A stretch of 64,000 bases of DNA from Rudanella lutea DSM 19387 (GCF_000383955.1 NZ_KB913013.1:4483694-4547693); one strand, 5' to 3'; positions 1-9,515 are shown, numbered from the stretch's first letter. The notes: generated from the letters alone by a model not told the origin. Numbers and translations are program-made.

Positions 1-606
1 GGCTGGGGGGCTCCGGCACCCAAAAAGAAAGCAGAACCTGTTGATGATGGCTGGGGGGCTCCCGCTCCCAAGAAGAAGGCAGTAGCCTCGTCGAAAAAAG
101 GAGCAAAAGGTAAAGCAACCAAACCGGCTCCGGCTACGGTGGTGGCTGCGGCTCCGGTTGATACGGTAAAAGCAGCGCCGGCTTTTCAAGGCGATGAGTA
201 CTTTGCTCGTGACCTGAACATTCTGGAGATCAAAGAAGACTGGATTTTCGATCGCAAGCGTTCACGGTTGTACTACGATATCCAAACGGTGACACTTTAC
301 CTGCCTGCCGACAAGAACCCGGCCGGTCTGGAAGTACCTGTAGCGTCGTTCAAATATGCTGATCTGGACAAACTGTTCCGTTCGGATCCGAAGAAATTTG
401 TGTGGTACAACCCGCAAAATCAGGCCCAGCATAAAAACCTGGCCGACGCATTTGATCTTCGTTTGTTCTACGGCCGTATTACCAAAGTATCGAACCCCGA
501 AGACAAAGATCTTGTGGGCGTTTACGGTGATCGTGAAGGCTTGTTGAAGTCAATTCAGACCGAGCACGAGCTGATGGAGATGGAACACGGTTTGTGGGAA
601 TACTAA
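1..606 (+). CDS. gldN: Gliding motility / T9SS protein GldN, C-terminal part (5' end outside window)
   Basis: The frame is open from base 1 and ends at 606, so 201 residues of a longer protein are visible. GldN is a periplasmic part of the T9SS core (GldKLMN), needed for gliding and for secretion of proteins with C-terminal sorting domains. The visible part has a low-complexity Pro/Ala/Lys linker with two copies of GWGAPAPKKKA (bases 1-33 and 49-81). It then has the folded region with EDWIFDRKRSRLYYDIQTVT, a GldN-like 'W.FD..RS' block, and ends ELMEMEHGLWEY. gldKLM would be expected just left of the window. The family call rests on the pattern of the C-terminal domain. The repeated linker is unusual and may be lineage-specific. 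Confidence 0.8.
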   Translation, partial: GWGAPAPKKKAEPVDDGWGAPAPKKKAVASSKKGAKGKATKPAPATVVAAAPVDTVKAAPAFQGDEYFARDLNILEIKEDWIFDRKRSRLYYDIQTVTLYLPADKNPAGLEVPVASFKYADLDKLFRSDPKKFVWYNPQNQAQHKNLADAFDLRLFYGRITKVSNPEDKDLVGVYGDREGLLKSIQTEHELMEMEHGLWEY

Positions 607-620
607 GCCAAACAGACTTA

Positions 621-660
621 AACAGAAAAAGCCCGGTCGAAAGGCCGGGCTTTTTCTGTT
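621..660. terminator. Bidirectional intrinsic terminator between gldN and uvrC
   Basis: Bases 621-636 and 645-660 are perfect inverted repeats (16 bp stem, 8 nt loop). The stem has a GCCCGG core, with A-run and T-run flanks that give a T tract in both directions. It sits between the convergent genes gldN and uvrC and can end transcription from both. Confidence 0.9.
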
Positions 661-683
661 TGATGATGAACTCCGTATTGGCG

Positions 684-2501
684 CTATGTATTTTCGATTC
701 CTTCAAAATACTCCTTTACCTTCCTGGCTTTGTCGGCCCCAACGACTTCGGCAATTTGCTCAATGGGAGCCTCCCGAATCTTTTTGACGCCTTTGAAGTA
801 AGTCAGTAAGCGGGCGGCTGTTTTCTTGCCGATACCCTCGATATTTTCCAATTCGCTGATCAGGCTATTCCGACTCCGTTTGTCACGATGGTATGTGATG
901 GCAAACCGGTGCGCTTCGTCGCGGATGCGTTGAATTAGCTTGAGCGATTCGGACTTTTTATCGATGTAGAGCGGTAGGCTGTCTTCTGGAAAATAGATCT
1001 CTTCGAGCCGCTTGGCAATGCCAATAATCGGTACTTTGCCGTACAAGTCAAGCGCTTTGAGAGCATCGCAGGCGGCACTAAGCTGCCCTTTGCCACCGTC
1101 AATCACAATCAGGTCGGGTAGGCCTGTTTGCTCATCCAGCACACGGCTATACCGGCGGGTTACCACCTCGTGCATACTGGCAAAGTCGTTGGGTCCCACC
1201 ACGGTTTTGATCGAAAAGTGGCGGTACTCCTTATTGGCTGGTTTACCATCTATGAAACAAACCATAGCCGAGACCGGGTTTGTACCCTGAATGTTAGAGT
1301 TATCGAAACACTCGATACGCCGGGGTAGCGACTTTAGCTGAAGATCCTGTTTCAGTTTGATCAGAACCCGATCTTTCTTACTCGCGCTCGCCGTGGCTTC
1401 GGCCGCTGCCCGGTCCTGACGCTCGCGCCGGAAATAGAGCACGTTTTTGAGCGACATATCGAGCAGTTTCTTCTTATCACCGATCTGCGGAATCGTGATT
1501 TCAGCTTTGAGATCTACATCGAGCGGAATATTGGTCATTATTTCCTTGGCCGTGCTGCCGTACTGCCCGCGGAACTCCACAATCATCATGGCCAGAATGT
1601 CGGCATCGGTTTCATCGAGTTTCTTCTTCACCTCCACCGTATGGGTCTGGATAATAGTCCCATTGACGACCTTCATAAAGTTGACGTACGCACAGTTTTC
1701 GTCGGAGGCAATGGTAAACACGTCGGCGTCGGCAATTTTGGGGTTCACCACCGTCGATTTGCTCTGGAAACGCTGCAATACATCCATCTTGTCTTTGTAT
1801 TGCTGGGCCTGCTCAAACGCCAGGGTTTCGGCTGCTTCAACCATCCGGTTGCGGAAATACTCCTGTGCGGGTTTTAGCTGCCCTTTCAGAATCGAGTGTA
1901 CCTGCTCAATGTCGCGGTCATAATCGGGCTCTGACTGTTTGCCTTCGCAGGGGCCTTTGCAGTTGCCGATGTGGTACTCCAGGCAGACTTTGAACTTGCC
2001 CGCTTCGATGTTTTCCTGAGTCAGGTTATAGTTGCAGGTGCGGATCGTGAACAACTGGCTGAACATTTCCAGCACGGTGTACATCGGCTTCAGATTAGCG
2101 TAAGGCCCGTAGAAAGTGCCCAGTTTCCGGTCGATGCGCCGGGTGGTAATTACGCGCGGAAACGGCTCGTTAGTTACGCAAATGAAGGGGTACGTTTTAT
2201 CGTCGCGTAACAAAATGTTGTACTTCGGCAGGTACCGCTTAATCAGCTGATTTTCGAGCAGGAGGGCGTCAAATTCGGTGTGTACAATCGTGAACTCGAT
2301 TTTCCGAATCTGACTGACGAGCCGCAGTGTTTTCCGGTCGTGTTGCCGCGAGTTGGTAAAATAGCTGCTAACCCGGTTGCGCAGGTCTTTGGCTTTTCCC
2401 ACGTAAATCACCTCACCCGTAGCGTCGAAATACCGATAGACACCTGGCTCGTGCGGAATCCGGGCCAGCTCGGTTTTATAGTCGAATTGAGGATTAGCCA
2501 T
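684..2501 (-). CDS. uvrC: UvrABC excinuclease subunit C
   Basis: 605 residues, the usual UvrC length. UvrC makes the dual incisions on either side of a lesion in nucleotide excision repair, after UvrA/UvrB loading. An N-terminal GIY-YIG nuclease begins near residue 15 (EPGVYRYFDATGEVIYVGKA). A UVR motif follows near 205-240 (ETLAFEQAQQYKDKMDVLQ). The RNase H-like second nuclease contains IECFDNSNIQGT and the VGPNDFASMHEV block. A tandem helix-hairpin-helix closes the protein (ENIEGIGKKTAARLL). The start MANPQFDYK places the GIY-YIG domain at its normal distance from the N-terminus. The gene is convergent with gldN and shares its terminator. Confidence 0.97.
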   Translation of the reverse strand: MANPQFDYKTELARIPHEPGVYRYFDATGEVIYVGKAKDLRNRVSSYFTNSRQHDRKTLRLVSQIRKIEFTIVHTEFDALLLENQLIKRYLPKYNILLRDDKTYPFICVTNEPFPRVITTRRIDRKLGTFYGPYANLKPMYTVLEMFSQLFTIRTCNYNLTQENIEAGKFKVCLEYHIGNCKGPCEGKQSEPDYDRDIEQVHSILKGQLKPAQEYFRNRMVEAAETLAFEQAQQYKDKMDVLQRFQSKSTVVNPKIADADVFTIASDENCAYVNFMKVVNGTIIQTHTVEVKKKLDETDADILAMMIVEFRGQYGSTAKEIMTNIPLDVDLKAEITIPQIGDKKKLLDMSLKNVLYFRRERQDRAAAEATASASKKDRVLIKLKQDLQLKSLPRRIECFDNSNIQGTNPVSAMVCFIDGKPANKEYRHFSIKTVVGPNDFASMHEVVTRRYSRVLDEQTGLPDLIVIDGGKGQLSAACDALKALDLYGKVPIIGIAKRLEEIYFPEDSLPLYIDKKSESLKLIQRIRDEAHRFAITYHRDKRSRNSLISELENIEGIGKKTAARLLTYFKGVKKIREAPIEQIAEVVGADKARKVKEYFEGIENT

Positions 2502-2512
2502 TGCTTATCAAC

Positions 2513-2640
2513 AAAAAGTAAAACAGAACGCGGATGACGCAGATTGGGCAGATTAGCACAGATTTCTGATGAATTACTGTGTAAATTTCCCTTATCCGCG
2601 TTATCCGCGTGCCATTGTTTAACGGCCCTCAGGTCAAAAA
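2513..2640. repeat. Imperfect intergenic palindrome, CGCGGAT family
   Basis: The gap between PBP1A and uvrC is filled by an imperfect inverted repeat. ACGCGGATGACGCAGATT and GATTAGCACAGATTT on the left are answered by TGTGTAAATTT and TTATCCGCGTTATCCGCG on the right. The same CACGCGGATGACACGAAT motif recurs at 32261-32285. It looks like a dispersed intergenic element that forms an RNA hairpin at the end of the PBP gene. Confidence 0.6.
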
Positions 2641-2642
2641 AG

Positions 2643-4985
2643 TTACTGCAAAATGCCCTCCTCTTCCTGTGTGGTTACCTTGGGCGGAATGTACCGTTGC
2701 GTAGAGTCGATGTAGTAGCCACCGCAGTCGATTTTGTACTTGTCGGGCTTGCGAAACCGTTCGGGTTTGTAGCGGGTCAGGGTAGGGTCTTTGTACACGC
2801 GCTGCATATACAAGGCCCAGGCGGGCATGGCCACACGAGCGCCCTGCCCGTATTCGATATTTCGGAAGTGGATACTCCGGTCGTCGCCCCCCACCCAAAG
2901 GCCCGAAACCAGATTCTGGGTCATACCCATAAACCAGCCGTCGGAATAGTTGGATGTAGTACCGGTTTTGGCGGCAATTTCGTTGCCCCCGTCGAGGAGC
3001 TTGTACTGGCTTCGTAGCCGGGCCGAGGTTCCGTTGGGTTCTTCTACGGCCCCGCGCATGAGGTACAGCATATCGTACGCCCGCGACGCGTTGATTTCCT
3101 GATTCGCCAACGGACCAAAGCTGGCCAATACGTTGCCGTCTTTATCCCGAATATCCAGAATGAGCAGGGGTTTTACCCGGTAGCCCCCGTTAGCAAATGC
3201 GCAATAGGCGCCTACCATTTCAAACACCGTCACATCGCTCGTACCCAGGCAAAGTGTGGGGTTGGCTGTGAGGGGGCTTTGAATGCCCAGCCGTTTGGCA
3301 TAGTCGACTACGGTTTCAGATTTGGTTTTCTTGATCAACTGGGCGCTCACCGTATTGATCGACTGACCGAGTGCTTCGCGGAGCGACAGGCTCCGGTAGC
3401 TGTATTTGCCATTTGAGTTTTTAGGTGTCCAGGCTGGGCCGCCGTTGTTGTCTTCGCCCCGCGCAAACGTGGTGGGCTGATCGGTAAACTGGTCGCAGGG
3501 GGTTATGAACGCTTTGTCGATGGCGGCCAGGTACACAAACGGCTTGAATGTTGAGCCCGGTTGCCGACGGCTCTGCCGCACGTGGTCAAACTTCATGTAC
3601 TTGAAGTTGATACCGCCCACCCAGGCCTTTACCTGCCCGGTATTGGGGTCCATCGACATAAATCCCACGTTGAGAAGTCGCTTGTAATAGCGGATAGAGT
3701 CGAGCGGGCTGAGGGTAGTGTCTTTTTCGTTTTTCTTGCCCCCGTACGTGAACACTTTCATTTTTACCGGCTTCCGCATCTCGCGCCAGATGGCTTCCTT
3801 ATCGTCGCCGTACTCTTTCACGAGGCTTTTGTACCGGGCTGTACGTTTGGCAACCTGCTCAATGAAGCCTGGTATTTCAACAAACTTGTCTGTCCGCTCA
3901 TCTTTCTTAACCCAGGGGTTGCGGCCCCGCCAGTGTTCGTAAAATTTACGTTGCTGATCGCGCATGTGCTCCATCACACTGGCCTCGGCATAAGCCTGCA
4001 TCCGTGAATCGATCGATGTACGTATTTTGAGGCCGCTGCTGTACAGGTCAAGCTCGGTGCCGTTATTTTCGTTGTACTCTTTGATCCAGCGCTGCAGGTC
4101 ATCTTTGATAACCGCCCGAAAGTAAGCAGCCATACCGGTATTCTGGTTCTCGACGCTAAAATCCAGTTTAAGCGGTTTCTCGCGATACGTAGCAAACTGG
4201 GCATCGGTCAGAAATCCATACTTTTTCATCTGGCCCAGTACCACATTTCGCCGTTGAATGGCCCGTTCTTCGTGGGTGCGTGGGTTATACAACGATGGGT
4301 TCTGGAGCATACCGACCAGCAGCGCGCCTTCTTCCACGTTCAGTTGCCACGGCTCTTTACCAAAATACGTTTTGGTTGCCGTTTTGATCCCGTACGTGTT
4401 GTTGCCAAACGAAACGGTGTTCAGGTACATCATCAGGATTTCCTGCTTCGTATAGTTTCGTTCGAGCCGCACGGCCAGAATCCACTCTTTTGTTTTTGAA
4501 ATCACCGTGCTCACCAGCGGAATATGTCCGAGCCAGCCCCGGTATTTTTCGGCCCGGGTTTCAAACAGGTTTTTGGCCGTTTGCTGGGTGAGCGTACTGC
4601 CGCCCCCTTTCCCACCAAAGGGTAAAATACCCGAAATCGCCCGGAACAAGGAGCGCGGGTCGATGCCCGAGTGGCGGGTAAACCGGGCGTCCTCGGTGGC
4701 AATGAGTGCCGAAATTACATTGGGCGATACCTGTGTAATTTCGATGGGCGTTCGGTTTTCGGTGTAATACTTGCCCAGAATGACGCCATCCTCCGAATAC
4801 AGTTCTGACGCTACCTCGCTCTGTGGGTTTTCGAGCGCTTTGAGGCTGGGCATACCGCCAAACAGCCAGAGGAAATTGTAGCTGACCGCAAAAATGTAGA
4901 AAACGAGTAACGCCAGGCCAATCAACGCATAGCGCCAGAGTCGTTTGATAAGGGTTCTGTACGGGCCAGAAGCAAGTTCGAGCAT
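2643..4985 (-). CDS. Class A penicillin-binding protein (PBP1A-type transglycosylase/transpeptidase)
   Basis: 780 residues. It polymerises and cross-links peptidoglycan in the periplasm and is anchored by one N-terminal membrane helix (about residues 17-40). The GT51 glycosyltransferase domain shows the catalytic Glu98 in the ATEDARFTRHSGID block, then GGGSTLTQQTAKNL. The transpeptidase domain has the nucleophile Ser478 in QPGSTFKPF, the second motif SINT, and KTGTTSNYSDGW near residue 672. All catalytic signatures are present and the length is normal, so it should be a functional bifunctional enzyme. It is transcribed toward uvrC and preceded by another palindromic element and the sprE-like gene. 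The start codon is the first Met of a plausible cytoplasmic tail. Confidence 0.95.
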   Translation of the reverse strand: MLELASGPYRTLIKRLWRYALIGLALLVFYIFAVSYNFLWLFGGMPSLKALENPQSEVASELYSEDGVILGKYYTENRTPIEITQVSPNVISALIATEDARFTRHSGIDPRSLFRAISGILPFGGKGGGSTLTQQTAKNLFETRAEKYRGWLGHIPLVSTVISKTKEWILAVRLERNYTKQEILMMYLNTVSFGNNTYGIKTATKTYFGKEPWQLNVEEGALLVGMLQNPSLYNPRTHEERAIQRRNVVLGQMKKYGFLTDAQFATYREKPLKLDFSVENQNTGMAAYFRAVIKDDLQRWIKEYNENNGTELDLYSSGLKIRTSIDSRMQAYAEASVMEHMRDQQRKFYEHWRGRNPWVKKDERTDKFVEIPGFIEQVAKRTARYKSLVKEYGDDKEAIWREMRKPVKMKVFTYGGKKNEKDTTLSPLDSIRYYKRLLNVGFMSMDPNTGQVKAWVGGINFKYMKFDHVRQSRRQPGSTFKPFVYLAAIDKAFITPCDQFTDQPTTFARGEDNNGGPAWTPKNSNGKYSYRSLSLREALGQSINTVSAQLIKKTKSETVVDYAKRLGIQSPLTANPTLCLGTSDVTVFEMVGAYCAFANGGYRVKPLLILDIRDKDGNVLASFGPLANQEINASRAYDMLYLMRGAVEEPNGTSARLRSQYKLLDGGNEIAAKTGTTSNYSDGWFMGMTQNLVSGLWVGGDDRSIHFRNIEYGQGARVAMPAWALYMQRVYKDPTLTRYKPERFRKPDKYKIDCGGYYIDSTQRYIPPKVTTQEEEGILQ

Positions 4986-4993
4986 AGTTTTCG

Positions 4994-5069
4994 TAGGGTT
5001 AGTGGCAGTGGGCAGTATTTATTCGCAATCAGACAACTAAAGAAATTGCCTACTGCCAATGCCCACTGC
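4994..5069. repeat. Imperfect palindrome, CAGTGGGCA family, abutting the sprE-like stop
   Basis: GGCAGTGGGCAGTA on the left (about 5008-5021) is complementary, with small bulges, to TACTGCCAATGCCCACTG on the right (about 5052-5067). The right arm lies immediately 3' of the stop codon of the minus-strand lipoprotein gene ending at 5070. It could act as a transcript-end hairpin. There is no clean T tract. Confidence 0.6.
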
Positions 5070-7364
5070 TTATTTTCTCTTAGCCGTGGCCTGGTCGGCG
5101 GCTGTTTGCAATTCCTTCACGTGCGGAATCAGCGTACTGGCCGGGTAGTCGCGGATAAAATCGGCTAACGCCTGACGATAGGGCTCCGTTCCCTGTACCC
5201 GACCAATGAGCATGGCCCGCAGTAAGGCAAACTTATCCTCAATTTGCGAACCGGCAAACTGATTCAGGGCCGTTTCGGCACGGGCAAGGCCTTCGGTCAG
5301 GTTACCCGTCTGGTACAGATAGTACACATCGGCGTAAAGTTTCTGCGCCTGTGCTTCGGCCCCGGAGCTGACACCCGCACCGTTGCCCGCAGCTATTTTA
5401 CCAGCAAGCCGCGCATAGGATGTATTCGGAAATTCGGCGAGTAGCTTGTCTTTCCAGGTCGATGTGCGCCCCAACTGATCGTTGGAAACCGACAGGAGAT
5501 AGTACACTTCGGGTTTCTGGAGGGTATTGGGGTAGCGCGTCAGCAACTGCTCAAAGGTCGAGATAGCATCGGCTGGCTGATTAAACTGAAATTTGTACAG
5601 CTTCCCTAGCCGGTACAGGGCATTTTCGACACGACCATTCGATTGTGCCAGGGCTGCAGGTGTCAGTGGGAGTTGCGCTTTCATCGCTTCCAGCCGACTG
5701 CCTACACCATTGGCGCGGCTACCCACGGCGGTGCCGCCTACAGTTGGGGTACCGGCAGCTGCATTCAACGCATCGGCCCGGGTCGGCAGGGGCGCGTTGG
5801 GGTTGATCGTACCCGCTGGTGCTGCACCATCGACGGGGCTATTTTCGGCCGCCACCGCCCGCGTTGCATCCTTGTTACTCCGGCGCCAGTCGTCTTCCAG
5901 CGGGCGGTTTCCCCAGGTACTCGTAAAATCCTGAAGGCCCTGCGTAATCCGGACGGGGTTGTACAGATACCAGCGGTCGTTGGGGGCGAGGTTGGAATTG
6001 GTAGCTCCCGGCTGCGACACCCCAGCCACGGTAGGTGTGCCGGTTGCTTTTTCGATTACCTGACGGGCTAGTTCAGCCTGTTGGGCGTCGCGTTTGTCCT
6101 GCTCCTGCATGGCCTTGTTGAGGGCCTGTGTGAGTGCTTCGGGCGAGAGTCGCGCCAGTTGTTGCAGGCTGTCTTCGGTCCGAATGGTGTTTCGATAGCT
6201 CACGTATTCGTCCAGCGACTTTTTACGGGTCTGAATACTCGCGTAATCGGCCGACTGCTGCGGCAGCAACGCCAGGGCGCTGTCGTAATACATCTGAGCA
6301 TTGACAAAATCTCCCTTCTTCTCGAAATAGAGCTTGCCCATTTCGAGGTACGTGTACGGAACCTGCTCGGTATTGGTGGTGGTAGCCGCCACCGACTGAC
6401 GGTACAGACGAATTGCCTCATCGTAGCGGCCCCGACGGGCTTCGAGCAGGCCCATGGTGTAATAAACTTTGTCTTTCAGGTCGGCATTTTTGCGGTCGCT
6501 CAGCATCTGCTCAAACGACTGGCCGAGTCTGTTTTTGCCCCCGCTGCCCTGAATCAGATAGATGTTGGCGTAAAACTCCTGTTCGTAGGCGGGGCGGTTC
6601 CGAAGCACATCGGCATAGTGCTCGTACGCCTTGGCTGTTTGACCGGCAAGGTCGTATAGCTGCCCGGCAATCAGATGCAGACGAGCCGTCGATTCTTCTT
6701 TCTTGAGCAACGGAAACGTGGCATCCAGTATGGCAGCGGCCACGGCGGGTTCGCCCTTGCGTTGGTGCAAATACGCTTTGGTCAGGTAGTAATCGCGGGT
6801 GTTGTCTTTACTGAGAGGTTGTACCCGCAGGTATTCGGCCACATTGAGGCCATTGTTGTAGTCGCCTGCTTCTACGTACGCCCGCATCAGGTTAACGAGC
6901 GCCGTGTGCTTGTCGTCTTCATTGGTACCTTTGGTGTTCACGTACTTGAACACCTCGATGGCGTTGGGCAGATCCTGCTTCAGTAAACGGGCTTTGCCGA
7001 TGACGATGTACGCATCGTCGAGCCATTTGCTGTTCTGATGCCGCTCCGCTACGAGCGACGCTTTTTTGATCGCTTCATCGAGAAACGGCTTTACCGGCTC
7101 ATTAGTGATTGAGTCAACCGGTAACAAGACGGGGAGAATCTGGTTATAATTTTCCTTACGGTTTTTGTAGAGGGCAATTTCGGCCTGCCGAAGCTGATCC
7201 TGTGCAATAAAATACGCGTTGTAGTGAGCCGTAAGGTTATGATAGGCCTTACTCATGGGCCGATTGCTGTATTGCGAACAGGCACTAAGGCCGGCAAGCA
7301 GCCCTAAACAGGTGGCCCAGCCCAGCAGGCTATTGGCAGAGTCTTGGCGACGGAATTGAAGCAT
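5070..7364 (-). CDS. sprE: TPR lipoprotein, SprE/PorW-like T9SS accessory protein
   Basis: 764 residues from the chosen start MLQFRRQDSANS; an upstream ATG at 7415 would add 17 residues before the signal peptide and is less likely. The signal peptide ends in a lipobox (LSAC, Cys29), so this is a periplasm-facing lipoprotein. After the Cys come SNRPMSKAYHNLTAHYNAYF, like the start of SprE/PorW proteins, and then many TPR-like helical repeats (residues about 60-420). A Pro/Gly/Ala-rich low-complexity region follows (about 440-570), then more TPRs. SprE/PorW supports T9SS function and gliding. A gldN gene 4.5 kb away and a T9SS cargo at 45-48 kb fit this role. The family name is inferred from the N-terminal pattern and architecture; a generic TPR lipoprotein is the alternative. 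Confidence 0.75.
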   Translation of the reverse strand: MLQFRRQDSANSLLGWATCLGLLAGLSACSQYSNRPMSKAYHNLTAHYNAYFIAQDQLRQAEIALYKNRKENYNQILPVLLPVDSITNEPVKPFLDEAIKKASLVAERHQNSKWLDDAYIVIGKARLLKQDLPNAIEVFKYVNTKGTNEDDKHTALVNLMRAYVEAGDYNNGLNVAEYLRVQPLSKDNTRDYYLTKAYLHQRKGEPAVAAAILDATFPLLKKEESTARLHLIAGQLYDLAGQTAKAYEHYADVLRNRPAYEQEFYANIYLIQGSGGKNRLGQSFEQMLSDRKNADLKDKVYYTMGLLEARRGRYDEAIRLYRQSVAATTTNTEQVPYTYLEMGKLYFEKKGDFVNAQMYYDSALALLPQQSADYASIQTRKKSLDEYVSYRNTIRTEDSLQQLARLSPEALTQALNKAMQEQDKRDAQQAELARQVIEKATGTPTVAGVSQPGATNSNLAPNDRWYLYNPVRITQGLQDFTSTWGNRPLEDDWRRSNKDATRAVAAENSPVDGAAPAGTINPNAPLPTRADALNAAAGTPTVGGTAVGSRANGVGSRLEAMKAQLPLTPAALAQSNGRVENALYRLGKLYKFQFNQPADAISTFEQLLTRYPNTLQKPEVYYLLSVSNDQLGRTSTWKDKLLAEFPNTSYARLAGKIAAGNGAGVSSGAEAQAQKLYADVYYLYQTGNLTEGLARAETALNQFAGSQIEDKFALLRAMLIGRVQGTEPYRQALADFIRDYPASTLIPHVKELQTAADQATAKRK

Positions 7365-7578
7365 TGTTGATAATGAACCGATGAATAGCGAATAACCAGC
7401 AGGAAGCCTCCTCATTGGAAACTATGCATCATTCATTTTGCATTATATATCTTACATGACGCTTGCCCCCTTTGGGCATGGCAAACTAACCTTCTAACGC
7501 TGACGGGGTAGGTAGCATTATTTAATATGTGCCAAATTACAAAAAAGAGACCAAACCCCCAGTTGGTACCCGTTCATC

Positions 7579-7827
7579 ATGGAAAATAAGCCCGGCTCAA
7601 CCGATCCCAAAACCCGCTTCGACAAGGCCAACCGCAAGGTCACGTCGTACACGCAGTATAGCAGCATTGCGTTTCAAATGCTCGGCACCATTGGCCTGGG
7701 TGTATGGGGTGGTATGAAACTCGACGAATGGCAGGGCAATCGGCTTCCCGTCTGGACCATTGTGCTGGCATTGACGGCCATTGGAGCGTCACTGTATTTG
7801 TTTATTAAAGGCTTACCTAAAGAATAG
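7579..7827 (+). CDS. AtpZ/AtpI-family F0F1 ATP synthase accessory membrane protein
   Basis: 82 residues. A short charged N-terminus is followed by two membrane helices, FQMLGTIGLGVWGGMKLDEW and WTIVLALTAIGASLYLFIKG. The G-x-x-x-G-x-x-L-D pattern between them is characteristic of the AtpZ/AtpI (putative F0F1-ATPase subunit) family, which helps assemble the c-ring or handles Mg2+/Ca2+ near ATP synthase. It is the first gene of the atp operon, with atpB downstream. The gene is about 210 bp from the divergent sprE-like gene. A shifted-frame ORF at 7529-7717 is a shadow. Confidence 0.85.
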   Translation: MENKPGSTDPKTRFDKANRKVTSYTQYSSIAFQMLGTIGLGVWGGMKLDEWQGNRLPVWTIVLALTAIGASLYLFIKGLPKE

Positions 7828-7911
7828 CTCGCAAAAGCGGTATCAGGGAGTGGTTGTACAAAATCCCGTTCTCCCTTTTACCTTCTCCCTTTCCTACGTT
7901 TTTACCCCCAT

Positions 7912-8286
7912 ATGCTTCGATCAATACTGTTTACCCTCATTCTGGCTTTTGTATTTTTCATAGCTGAACGGTTTGGTTATATCCGTTTTATTCATCCGCT
8001 TTGGAAGGTCATTCTGCTCTTTTACCTCAGTTTGTCGTTTCTAATGCACCGTTTAGTAGAACTTGGAAATCAGGAAAAAGGCGAGCGATTTATTCCTTTT
8101 TATATGGGTTTTACGGTGGCTCGGCTGGTGTTGAGTGTAGCCTTTGTGGGTTTTTTCGTGTATCAGGGTGTTGAGAACAAGCGCATCTTCATCTTCGACT
8201 TTCTTGTACTATATATATTTTACACCGCTTTTGAAATCTACGGATTGAGTCGTAAATTGCGACGCGATTTGAAAGACCGCCTTTGA
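7912..8286 (+). CDS. Small membrane protein of the atp operon (AtpI-like position)
   Basis: 124 residues with about four hydrophobic segments (residues 4-20, 30-46, 66-84 and 93-110) and a basic C-terminus (LSRKLRRDLKDRL). I do not recognise a named family with certainty. It lies between the AtpZ-like gene and atpB, with only 6 bp to atpB, so it is surely cotranscribed. In position and topology it resembles the AtpI-like proteins found in front of atpB in many bacteria, and an ATP synthase assembly role is the likeliest inference. Base composition is more AT-rich than its neighbours. Confidence 0.75.
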   Translation: MLRSILFTLILAFVFFIAERFGYIRFIHPLWKVILLFYLSLSFLMHRLVELGNQEKGERFIPFYMGFTVARLVLSVAFVGFFVYQGVENKRIFIFDFLVLYIFYTAFEIYGLSRKLRRDLKDRL

Positions 8287-8292
8287 TTTCAT

Positions 8293-9396
8293 ATGATGCG
8301 TCGCTTATTTAATAGATTTTTCGTTGTTACTTCTCTGTTTCTGAGCTCGTTTGGTTTAGCTACGGCTCAGGAGCACACGCTCGACGGTCAGGAGACACAC
8401 CAGGAGCAAAAAGAAAAATTCAATGTGGGCGAAATGATTATGCACCACATTCGCGACGACCGGGGCTGGGAATTCGCTCACGGTGTCACGCTCCCCCTGC
8501 CTGTTATTCTGTACACTGCCGACCGCGGCCTGGAGGTCTTCTCGTCGTCGCACCTGAATCACGGTGAGGTGTATAATAATTACAAGTCGGAGCACGGTCA
8601 CCTGTACCGCGTAAACGAAGCGGGCGAGCCGCTCAAAGACGTAAAAGTGTACGATTTCTCGATCACCAAAAACGTAGCTTCGTTGATGCTAAGCGCCATT
8701 CTGCTGATTCTGATTTTCCGGTCGGTAGCGGGTGGATACGTGAGAAACAAAGGCAAAGCTCCAAAGGGTTTGCAATCGTTCCTGGAGCCGATCGTGATGT
8801 TCGTTCGTGACGAGATCGCCAAGCCGAACCTGGGACATCATTACGAAAAATATTTGCCCTACCTACTGACGTTGTTCTTCTTTATCCTGATCAACAACCT
8901 GCTGGGTCTGTTGCCGGGTGGAGCCAACCTGACCGGTAACATCGCCGTAACGCTTGTACTGGCCGTTATTACGTTCTTCGTGGTAAACCTGAACGGTAAC
9001 AAGCACTACTGGGCTCACCTTGTAAAGCCAACGGGTGTACCCGTGGCTCTGCTGCCCATTATGATCCCGGTTGAAATTGTGGGTGTGTTCATGAAGCCGT
9101 TCTCGTTGATGGTCCGGTTGTTTGCCAACATCACGGCGGGTCACATCATCATCCTGAGCTTGATTTCGCTTATTTTCATTGCCAATAATCTGGGCGGCTC
9201 GGCAACGGGTTGGGGGATCAGCTTGATCGTGGCTCCGTTTACGATCTTCATGAACCTGATCGAATTGCTGGTTGCCTTCCTGCAAGCCTTTATCTTCACC
9301 CTGCTCACGTCGATGTACATCGGCAGCGCGATTGAAGATCACCATGAAGCCGATCACGGCATCGGGTACGAAGGTCCTGGTGAAGAAATCGGGTAA
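8293..9396 (+). CDS. atpB: F0F1 ATP synthase subunit a
   Basis: 367 residues, longer than the E. coli subunit (about 270). It has a signal-like N-terminus (MMRRLFNRFFVVTSLFLSS, ending FGLATAQ) and a hydrophilic N-terminal extension of about 100 residues, as is usual in Bacteroidota. The core has five to six membrane helices. The essential half-channel Arg lies in SLMVRLFANITAGHIIILS, and QAFIFTLLTSMYIG is the conserved last helix. Subunit a forms the proton path against the c-ring. The gene follows the small membrane genes and precedes atpE after 161 bp holding an inverted repeat. Confidence 0.97.
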   Translation: MMRRLFNRFFVVTSLFLSSFGLATAQEHTLDGQETHQEQKEKFNVGEMIMHHIRDDRGWEFAHGVTLPLPVILYTADRGLEVFSSSHLNHGEVYNNYKSEHGHLYRVNEAGEPLKDVKVYDFSITKNVASLMLSAILLILIFRSVAGGYVRNKGKAPKGLQSFLEPIVMFVRDEIAKPNLGHHYEKYLPYLLTLFFFILINNLLGLLPGGANLTGNIAVTLVLAVITFFVVNLNGNKHYWAHLVKPTGVPVALLPIMIPVEIVGVFMKPFSLMVRLFANITAGHIIILSLISLIFIANNLGGSATGWGISLIVAPFTIFMNLIELLVAFLQAFIFTLLTSMYIGSAIEDHHEADHGIGYEGPGEEIG

Positions 9397-9403
9397 TTCA
9401 ATC

Positions 9404-9515
9404 GTCAGTGAACAGCTAACAACGAGTAACAGCACAGTAATTAGGGTAGCTCGTTGTGGGCATAAGTGGATCAAGATCATGGTCAATTGTTCACTGATCG
9501 TTGTAAGTTGAGATT
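9404..9515. repeat. Inverted repeat between atpB and atpE
   Basis: GTCAGTGAACA near 9406 pairs with TGTTCACTGAT near 9488. AACAACGA and TCGTTGT elements lie in the arms. It belongs to the same class of gene-end imperfect palindromes seen across the window. In an atp mRNA it could set segmental stability, because atpE is needed in excess. Confidence 0.5.
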
